A stretch of 10,321 bases of DNA from NCBI GenBank assembly GCA_035719045.1, contig DASTGO010000334.1, positions 1 to 10,321 on the forward strand, in the 5' to 3' direction. Each line of letters starts with the position of its first letter. Within the stretch, counting starts at the first letter, position 1. Positions 5,411 through 10,321 of the stretch are shown here, piece after piece. A program made the position numbers and the translations under genes. The notes beneath the pieces are model-generated. The model saw only the letters and a program-made list of their open reading frames with translations, was not told where the DNA came from and searched no databases. Source of the stretch: DASTGO01 sp035719045. Lineage in GTDB: Bacteria; Actinomycetota; Actinomycetes; Actinomycetales; Kineosporiaceae.

Positions 5411-6385
5411 ATGCTCGCGGGGTACCTGGTCGTCTGCGTGGTGGGCCTGGCGTTGCTGGCCCGGTCGTCGGACGCACTCGTCGTCGGCAGCTCGGCACTG
5501 GCGGCGCGGCTGGGCGTCCCCACGCTGGTGATCGGCCTGGTGGTGATCGGGTTCGGGACGTCCACGCCGGAGCTGCTGGTGTCCGGGCTCGCGGCGGCGA
5601 GTGGTTCCCCGGCCATCGGGGTGGGCACCGTGATCGGCTCCAACATCGCCAACCTCAGCCTGATCCTCGGCGCGGCCGCCCTGGTGGCACCGGTCGCGGT
5701 CCGTGCCGAGGTGGTGCGCCGTGAGGCGCCGCTGGCGCTGCTGGCGTCCCTCGCCTTCGCGCTCGCCCTGCAGAACGGTCTGACCCGGATCGACGGTGTG
5801 CTCCTGCTGCTGCTCATGGCGGCCTGCCTGGCCCTGCTCCTGCACTGGGCGTCAGGGGATCGGACCCTCCCGGCGCAGCGGTCGCAGGAACTGGGTGAGG
5901 ATGTCGCCGAGTTGGTGGCCGCGGACGCCGGTCGCTCGCTGTCCCGGGTGGGTGTCCAGGCGGCGGCCGGTCTGCTCGGCACCCTGCTCGGTGCGCAGGC
6001 GCTGGTGTGGGCCTCGGTCGGGATGGCGCGGGCCGCGGGCCTGTCCGAGGGATTCGTCGGCGCGACGATCGTGGCCGTCGGCACCTCGCTGCCGGAACTG
6101 ATCACCTCCGCCCAGGCGGCCCGGCGCGGGGAGCCGGACCTGATCGTCGGGAACCTGCTGGGCAGCAACCTGTTCAACGCGCTCGCGGTCGGCGGCGTGG
6201 TGGCGGTCATCGACGGCGGGACGGCGGTGGGCCCCGGGCTGCGGGTGACCGGCTGCCTGGTAATGCTCGCGGTGTCCGCCCTGGCCATGCTGTTCATGCG
6301 GCGCCGGTTCCGGGTGATCCGCTGGGAGGCTGCCACGCTGATCGCGGTCTACGTGGCCACGCTGCCGCTGCTCGGCGGGGCGTGA
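5411..6385 (+). CDS. Calcium/cation:proton or sodium antiporter, CaCA family
   Basis: A complete 324-residue integral membrane protein. The ATG at 5411 follows GGGGGAG by nine bases. The CaCA family exchanges Ca2+ (or K+/Na+) for Na+ or H+ across the plasma membrane; bacterial members of this size resemble YrbG. The two inverted alpha-repeats that form the ion site are intact: GFGTSTPELLVS at 47-58 with GSNIANLSLILG at 76-87, and GTSLPELITSA at 224-234 with GNLLGSNLFNALAVGG at 247-262. The acidic residues of both PEL motifs (Glu54, Glu229) are the expected cation ligands. About ten hydrophobic segments surround a short cytoplasmic loop (about 150-178, QRSQELGEDVAELVAADAG) that divides the two halves. 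It is divergent from the peptidase and is probably transcribed alone from a hairpin-rich leader. The transported ion cannot be told from sequence alone. Confidence 0.93.
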   Translation: MLAGYLVVCVVGLALLARSSDALVVGSSALAARLGVPTLVIGLVVIGFGTSTPELLVSGLAAASGSPAIGVGTVIGSNIANLSLILGAAALVAPVAVRAEVVRREAPLALLASLAFALALQNGLTRIDGVLLLLLMAACLALLLHWASGDRTLPAQRSQELGEDVAELVAADAGRSLSRVGVQAAAGLLGTLLGAQALVWASVGMARAAGLSEGFVGATIVAVGTSLPELITSAQAARRGEPDLIVGNLLGSNLFNALAVGGVVAVIDGGTAVGPGLRVTGCLVMLAVSALAMLFMRRRFRVIRWEAATLIAVYVATLPLLGGA

Positions 6386-6403
6386 CCCAGGCCGGCTGCC
6401 CCG
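6376..6403 (+). terminator. Hairpin at the antiporter stop codon
   Basis: CGGGGC (6376-6381) pairs with GCCCCG (6398-6403), plus one inner G-U pair. The loop begins with the TGA stop (6383-6385). This is a possible intrinsic terminator without a T-tract. The loop is about 14 bases, so the fold is only moderately convincing. Confidence 0.35.
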
Positions 6404-6592
6404 GGTGCGCGTACTGATCTCCCGCCTGAGGTACTGGGCCGTGGAGGCGATGTGCCCTGACGGGCGGGGCCGGACGCGGGAGGACCCACGGGTGTCGGGA
6501 GACCTCCCCGTCGCAGGGCCCGTGCCCGGGTGGGGGACAGCCGGGTCCGGGGCCGGAGGTGGTCCCGGAAACCACACGCAGGGGAGGCCGTT
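6386..6592 (+). promoter_or_regulatory. Region upstream of the SRPBCC gene
   Basis: This 207-bp stretch has no convincing gene. It holds the palindrome-like GGGAG-AC-CTCCC (6497-6508) and a small GTGGT/ACCAC hairpin (6559-6575). A strong Shine-Dalgarno GGGGAGG (6581-6587) lies five bases before the GTG at 6593 and decides that start. No clear -10/-35 pair was found. Confidence 0.35.
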
Positions 6593-7072
6593 GTGACCAC
6601 CATCGAACAGTCGATCGACGTCGAGGTCCCGATCCACGCGGTGTACGACCAGTGGACGCAGTTCGAGGGGTTCCCGGAGTTCATGGAGGGCGTCGAGCGG
6701 GTCGAGCAGTTGGACGACGCCCACCTGCACTGGGTGACCAGGGTCGCCGGGGTGGAGCGGGAGTTCGACGCCGTCATCACCGAGCAGGTCCCCGATCAGC
6801 GGATCGGCTGGCGCAGCGTGCAGGGTCCGACCCAGGCCGGCCAGGTCTCCTTCAGCAGTGACGAGCCGTCCCGGACCCACGTGACGCTCGTGATGGACTT
6901 CGAGCCGGAAGGCGTCGTCGAGCAGGCGGGCGACAAGCTCGGCCTGGTGAAGTCCCGTGTGCAGGGCGACCTGGAGCGGTTCAAGCAGTTCATCGAGTCC
7001 CGCGGAGAGCCCACGGGCGCCTGGCGGGGCACTGTGTCCGACGAGGAGGCCACGGGCGGTACTCCCGTCTGA
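6593..7072 (+). CDS. SRPBCC (START/polyketide-cyclase-like) family protein
   Basis: A 159-residue soluble protein. The GTG at 6593 is chosen for its GGGGAGG ribosome-binding site; the frame is open upstream to 6530 but without family similarity. It begins TTIEQSIDVEVPIHAVYDQW, followed by FEGFPEFMEGVERVEQLDD, the classic opening of the SRPBCC helix-grip fold (beta strand, then helix over the ligand cavity). Alternating strands follow (LHWVTRVAGVEREFDAVITE; RTHVTLVMDFEP). A long C-terminal helix (about 120-140, VVEQAGDKLGLVKSRVQGDL) lids the pocket. The last 20 residues are a flexible tail. Proteins of this type bind hydrophobic ligands or act as cyclase/dehydrase-like enzymes; many actinobacterial copies have no known role. 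A FAD oxidase gene lies 109 bases downstream on the same strand, so the two may be functionally related, but a strong inverted repeat separates them. Confidence 0.87.
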   Translation: MTTIEQSIDVEVPIHAVYDQWTQFEGFPEFMEGVERVEQLDDAHLHWVTRVAGVEREFDAVITEQVPDQRIGWRSVQGPTQAGQVSFSSDEPSRTHVTLVMDFEPEGVVEQAGDKLGLVKSRVQGDLERFKQFIESRGEPTGAWRGTVSDEEATGGTPV

Positions 7073-7094
7073 GGTCCGCCGCTCTCAGGTCCGC

Positions 7095-7154
7095 CGCCGC
7101 ACCCGTCACGGGCGTCCGCGGTCCTGCCCCGGCATGCCGGTGACGGGTGCGGCG
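7095..7154. terminator. Perfect 15-bp inverted repeat between SRPBCC and FAD oxidase genes
   Basis: The arm CGCCGCACCCGTCAC (7095-7109) is exactly complementary to GTGACGGGTGCGGCG (7140-7154). The 30-base loop overlaps a perfect 12-bp palindrome, CCGGCATGCCGG (7129-7140). It begins 23 bases after the SRPBCC stop and ends 27 bases before the next ATG. It may be a terminator for SRPBCC, an attenuator or an operator for the oxidase. There is no T-tract to decide. Confidence 0.6.
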
Positions 7155-7181
7155 CACGGCGATACAGCTGAGGAGACCAGG

Positions 7182-8606
7182 ATGGCCACCAGTCCCGTGA
7201 CGGCACGCACCGTCCCGTCCCAGGAGTTCCAGGCGTTGGCGGCCCAGCTGCGCGGCGAGCTGATCACCCCGGACGACCCCGGGTACGACCAGGCGCGCAG
7301 TGTCTACAACGCCATGATCGACAAGCTTCCCGCGGCCATCGCCCGGTGCCGGGACGCTGCGGATGTGGTCAGCTGCGTCCGGTTCGGCCGCGAGCACGCC
7401 GTCACGCTTGCCGTCCGCGGCGGCGGTCACAACGCGGCGGGCCTGGGCGTCCGGGACGACGCCCTGGTCATCGACCTCTCGGCGATGCGCAGCACCACCG
7501 TCGATCCTGCCGGGCACACGGTTCGGGTGGACCCGGGCTGCACCTGGGGGGATGTCGACCACGCCACCGTGGCGTTCGGGATGGCGACCCCCTCGGGATT
7601 CGTCGCGTCGACCGGCGTCGCCGGGCTCACCCTCGGGGGCGGGATCGGCTACCTGTCCCGTCGCTTCGGCCTCACCGTGGACAACCTGATCTCTGCCGAC
7701 GTGGTGCTGGCGGACGGCTCCCTGGTCACCGCGAGCGAGTCCTCCCATACCGACCTGCTCTGGGCCCTGCGCGGCGGCGGAGGCAACTTCGGTGTGGTCA
7801 CCTCGTTCACCTTCCGCTGCCACGACATCGGGGAGCACGGGGCGATCATCGGCGGCCCGGTGCTGTACGACCTGGCCGACGCCCCGGCCGTGATGCGCTG
7901 GTACCGGGAGCTGCTCCCCGCCCTGCCCGAGGAGCTGAGCGGGTGGATCGGGCTGATCACCATCCCGCCGGCACCGCCGTTCCCCGAACAGTTGTGGGGC
8001 CGCCCGTCGTGCGTGATCGTCTGGTGCTACACCGGGCGGCACGAGCGGGCGGAGGCGGTGCTGGAGCCGGTCCGCGGTTTCGGCTCCCCGCTGCTGGTCG
8101 GGCTGCAGGAGATGCCTTTCACGGTCCTGCAGTCCGCGTTCGATGCGCTCTACCCGGCCGGACTGCAGTGGTACTGGCGGGCCGACATGTTCCAGGAGAT
8201 CTCCGACGAGGCGATCGACGTGCACGGCCGGTTCGGTGCCCGACTGCCCACCGGGCACTCGACGATGCACCTGTACCCCATCGACGGTGCGGTCAGCAGG
8301 GTGCCGAGTGACGCGACCGCCTTCGCCTACCGCAGCGGAGGGTGGGCCGGGGTGATCGCGGGGGTCGACCCGGATCCGGCGAACGCCGGCCGGATCACCC
8401 AGTGGGCCAAGGACTACTGGTCGGCACTGCACCCCACCTCCGCCGGAGGTGCCTACGTCAACTTCCTGATGGATGAGGGGGAGGACCGGGTCAGGGCCGC
8501 CTACCGCGGCAACTACCAGCGACTGGCCGAGGTGAAACGCCGGTACGACCCGGAGAACCTCTTCCACGTCAACCAGAACATCCACCCCGCCGCCGATCCG
8601 TCCTGA
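7182..8606 (+). CDS. FAD-dependent oxidase, PCMH/berberine-bridge-enzyme (BBE) type
   Basis: A complete 474-residue flavoprotein. The ATG at 7182 follows GAGGAG by six bases. The PCMH-type FAD domain covers about 45-215. RGGGHN at 79-84 contains His83, the family's site of covalent 8-alpha-histidyl FAD attachment. GGGIGYLSRRFGL at 152-164 and GNFGVVT at 201-207 complete the dinucleotide site. The Cys that makes a second flavin link in bicovalent members is absent from the segment before GGGIG (SGFVASTGVAGLT), so monocovalent attachment is expected. The substrate domain follows, and the short BBE motif YDPENLFHVNQNIHP closes the protein. No signal peptide is evident. Relatives oxidise sugars, alkaloids, polyketides or other alcohols with O2; the substrate here is unknown. 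It may be expressed separately from SRPBCC because of the intervening inverted repeat. Confidence 0.92.
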   Translation: MATSPVTARTVPSQEFQALAAQLRGELITPDDPGYDQARSVYNAMIDKLPAAIARCRDAADVVSCVRFGREHAVTLAVRGGGHNAAGLGVRDDALVIDLSAMRSTTVDPAGHTVRVDPGCTWGDVDHATVAFGMATPSGFVASTGVAGLTLGGGIGYLSRRFGLTVDNLISADVVLADGSLVTASESSHTDLLWALRGGGGNFGVVTSFTFRCHDIGEHGAIIGGPVLYDLADAPAVMRWYRELLPALPEELSGWIGLITIPPAPPFPEQLWGRPSCVIVWCYTGRHERAEAVLEPVRGFGSPLLVGLQEMPFTVLQSAFDALYPAGLQWYWRADMFQEISDEAIDVHGRFGARLPTGHSTMHLYPIDGAVSRVPSDATAFAYRSGGWAGVIAGVDPDPANAGRITQWAKDYWSALHPTSAGGAYVNFLMDEGEDRVRAAYRGNYQRLAEVKRRYDPENLFHVNQNIHPAADPS

Positions 8607-8638
8607 CCGTGTGCCCCGGCGCCGACCCGTCCTGACCG
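8591..8638. repeat. Imperfect 19-bp direct repeat over the oxidase stop codon
   Basis: CGCCGATCCGTCCTGACCG (8591-8609) is repeated at 8620-8638 with one change (T to C), a period of 29 bases. The first copy holds the TGA stop of the FAD oxidase gene, and the second lies just downstream with a second TGA. It probably arose by local duplication. Confidence 0.75.
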
Positions 8639-8654
8639 AGGCACGAACACCCCC

Positions 8655-8709
8655 CGGCTGAAGGCCGCGTCGGCGGGAGGCGGATCTGCCCGTCGGCCCT
8701 GTTCAGCCG
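8655..8709 (+). terminator. Compound stem-loop after the FAD oxidase gene
   Basis: CGGCTGAA (8655-8662) pairs perfectly with TTCAGCCG (8702-8709). Nested GGCCG/CGGCC and CGGG/CCCG pairs in the 39-base loop can stack into a longer stem. It lies about 50 bases after the oxidase stop and is a likely terminator region. The right arm overlaps the possible -35 of the next gene. Confidence 0.4.
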
Positions 8710-8730
8710 CCGGAGTGAACGACCGATAGT
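8702..8730 (+). promoter_or_regulatory. Possible promoter of the STAND NTPase gene
   Basis: GATAGT (8725-8730) resembles a -10 box, and TTCAGC (8702-8707) lies 17 bases upstream in the -35 position. The match is partial (four and three of six bases). A transcript start near 8737 would leave a leader of about 60 bases with the ribosome-binding site AGAAGG (8782-8787). Confidence 0.3.
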
Positions 8731-8797
8731 GAGAGGTAGGGGATGAGCGGAAGGGGCAGTGCCGGCCGTCCGGTCGCCTCGAGAAGGGCGGGATGTG

Positions 8798-10321
8798 ATG
8801 GATGTCGGTGACCTCCGTCAGGACGGCGGGCGGTCCGCCCCGGCGTCGCGGCCGGTCGCTGCCGAGGTCCCGGACCGCCCACGGGTGCCCGATCCGCGGC
8901 TGGAGATGAAGGAGCCGTCCAGCCTCGATCCGGGAGTTCCCGCAGACCGGGACGATCTGCGGTTCCGCGCCGCGCCGCGCTGGCCGGTCATGGTGGGGCG
9001 GATCCCGGCGCGGGCGCCGGCGTTCCGGACCCGCGAGAGCGTGCTGGAGCGGGTCCAGGCCGCCCGGGAGACCAGCTCCACCGTGGTGCTGGCGCCGGGC
9101 CAGCAGGCCGGCGGTGACGGGTGCGGCTCCAGCCAGCTCGCCGCGTCCCTCGCCGACCAGGCGGTCACCGACGGCACCGAGCTGGTGGTGTGGGTGGACG
9201 CCGGGGCTCCGGGGGCGGTCGTTGAGGCGTTCGCCCGGGCGGCCGCGGAGGTCCAGGCGCCCGGCGCGACGGGCCACCCGGGTGACACCGAGTCCGATGC
9301 CCGCGCGTTCCTGGACTGGGTGGCGGCCACGGATCGTTCCTGGCTGGTCGTCCTGGACGGGATCGTGGACCCGTCCCGGGTCGACGGGTGGTGGCCCGCA
9401 GCGGCCGGCGGAACCGGCTGGGTGCTGGCCACGGCGCGGATCCGGCACACCGCCCTGGGTGCGGGCGGCCGGGCCGTGGTCGACGTCGACGGGTTCACCG
9501 CGGACGAGGCGGAGTCCTACCTGGTCGACCGGCTGGCCGCCGAGGGCCGGCCGGACCTGGGGGAGGAGGGGGTGCCGGAGCTCGCCGAGACGCTGGAGCG
9601 CCTGCCTGCGGCGCTGTCCCAGGCCGTCGCCTTCATGATCGCCCAGGGGACGACCAGCACCACCTACCGGGATCTGTACCTGCAGAGCGTGCAGCGGCTG
9701 CGTGATCTGCGGCCGATCGCCGACCGCCACGAACGTGTGGTCGCGGCCACGTCGCTGCTGGCCCTCGACGCGGCAGACGCCTGCGAACCGGTAGGGCTCG
9801 CCCGGCCCGCCATGGCCCTGGCCTGCGTCCTCGACCCCGCCGGCCACCCCCTGACCTTCTGGGCCACGGACGCGATCGTCCGCTACCTCGGGGAGCACCG
9901 CACCCCGGGGGCCGCACCGAAGATCGCGGAACAGGGCGGGTTCGGGTCCCGGTGGTCGCGGATCAGGTCCGGGCGGCCCTCGCCGGGCTCCGGTGGGCCG
10001 GGCCGGGTGGACGAGCCCCAGGCACGTGCGGCCCTGGACCTGCTCGTCCGGTACGCCCTCGTGCAGGTCCATGACCCTGCCGCCGGCCGGGCGGTCCGGG
10101 TGGACGCCCTGACCGCGCGGGCCGTCTGCGACACGGCCGCCGCCGGCACCGTGCCACCGGTGGCCGTGGTCGCCGCCGACGCCCTGATGACCCTGTGGCC
10201 GGATCACCACCACGACCGGCCGGAACTGGCCGCGGCGCTGCGGGCCAACGCCGACACCGTCGCCGCCCACGCCGGGGGACTGATGTGGGCCGACGACCAC
10301 GAACACCCCCTGGTCGAGCAG
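8798..10321 (+). CDS. NB-ARC/STAND-type NTPase with TPR-protein architecture, 3' end beyond window
   Basis: The frame is open from the ATG at 8798 to the window edge: 508 codons and no stop. GTGs at 8795 and 8759 are alternative starts; GAGAAGGGCGGG upstream serves as ribosome-binding site. Residues 1-60 are a disordered Pro/Arg/Asp-rich leader. PARAPAFRTRESVLERVQ opens the nucleotide-binding domain. Where actinobacterial homologs have GxGGxGKTQLA, this protein reads GDGCGSSQLA (106-115), without the P-loop Lys. Walker B is intact (WLVVLDG, 182-188), as are the sensor strand GWVLATARIRH (207-217) and the NB-ARC Leu-Pro motif RLPAALSQAVAFM (268-280). A winged-helix/linker region and a Gly/Ser/Arg-rich insertion follow (about 370-405). 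ALVQVHD...VRVDALTARAVCD and LAAALRANADTVAAHAG match the part that precedes TPR repeats in this family. Such proteins act as signalling switches or scaffolds, some in defence; the role here is unknown. Confidence 0.8.
   Translation, partial: MDVGDLRQDGGRSAPASRPVAAEVPDRPRVPDPRLEMKEPSSLDPGVPADRDDLRFRAAPRWPVMVGRIPARAPAFRTRESVLERVQAARETSSTVVLAPGQQAGGDGCGSSQLAASLADQAVTDGTELVVWVDAGAPGAVVEAFARAAAEVQAPGATGHPGDTESDARAFLDWVAATDRSWLVVLDGIVDPSRVDGWWPAAAGGTGWVLATARIRHTALGAGGRAVVDVDGFTADEAESYLVDRLAAEGRPDLGEEGVPELAETLERLPAALSQAVAFMIAQGTTSTTYRDLYLQSVQRLRDLRPIADRHERVVAATSLLALDAADACEPVGLARPAMALACVLDPAGHPLTFWATDAIVRYLGEHRTPGAAPKIAEQGGFGSRWSRIRSGRPSPGSGGPGRVDEPQARAALDLLVRYALVQVHDPAAGRAVRVDALTARAVCDTAAAGTVPPVAVVAADALMTLWPDHHHDRPELAAALRANADTVAAHAGGLMWADDHEHPLVEQ

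Noticed and set aside
8743..8811. 22-codon open frame starting ATG before the STAND gene
   Set aside because: It overlaps the STAND start, has an Arg/Gly-rich composition and no sign of conservation; probably chance.
8513..10306. Long minus-strand open frame under the STAND gene
   Set aside because: Its composition is Gly/Arg/Pro-rich with no family motif, while the plus-strand frame shows NB-ARC motifs throughout.
1..10321. tRNA, rRNA, CRISPR, insertion sequence, phage or attachment-site signals
   Set aside because: No cloverleaf, regularly spaced long repeats, transposase motifs or flanking duplications were seen, and base composition is uniform across the window.

Overview
The window is very GC-rich, with third codon positions almost always G or C. 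It has GTG starts, promoter-like -10 boxes placed so that some transcripts would be leaderless, and gene families typical of actinomycetes. I read it as chromosomal DNA of a high-GC actinobacterium, perhaps a Nakamurella-, Geodermatophilus- or Pseudonocardia-like organism; the genus cannot be fixed from this sequence. I see no rRNA, tRNA, CRISPR array, transposase or phage gene.

Layout, left to right. (1) The last codons of a plus-strand gene (1-107) converge with a complete minus-strand GH15 glucoamylase/trehalase-type hydrolase (110-1954); both stop codons lie in one 12-bp palindrome. (2) A 206-bp divergent region separates GH15 from a plus-strand MarR-family regulator (2161-2763). The regulator converges on a minus-strand DUF2157-type membrane protein (2803-3951), with hairpins at both stops. 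(3) A minus-strand M48-type metallopeptidase begins at about 5218. Its reading frame becomes implausible after the peptidase domain, while a restriction-endonuclease-like domain continues in another frame to 4173. This looks like one peptidase/REase-like gene split by a one-base frameshift. (4) A divergent plus-strand run follows: a CaCA-type Ca2+/cation antiporter (5411-6385) with a hairpin-rich leader, a small SRPBCC protein (6593-7072), and a BBE-type FAD-dependent oxidase (7182-8606). A strong 15-bp inverted repeat separates the last two. (5) The right edge holds the first 508 codons of a large NB-ARC/STAND-type NTPase of the TPR kind (8798 to beyond the window), whose P-loop lacks the usual GK[ST] residues.

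The genes are mostly singly transcribed housekeeping or accessory functions and do not form one obvious pathway. The MarR regulator may control its divergent neighbour GH15. SRPBCC and the FAD oxidase may be co-expressed, since both families occur in small-molecule tailoring. The two most unusual items are the frameshifted peptidase/REase-like gene and the STAND protein with the degenerate Walker A. Both belong to broad classes that include conflict or stress systems, but nothing here proves such a role.
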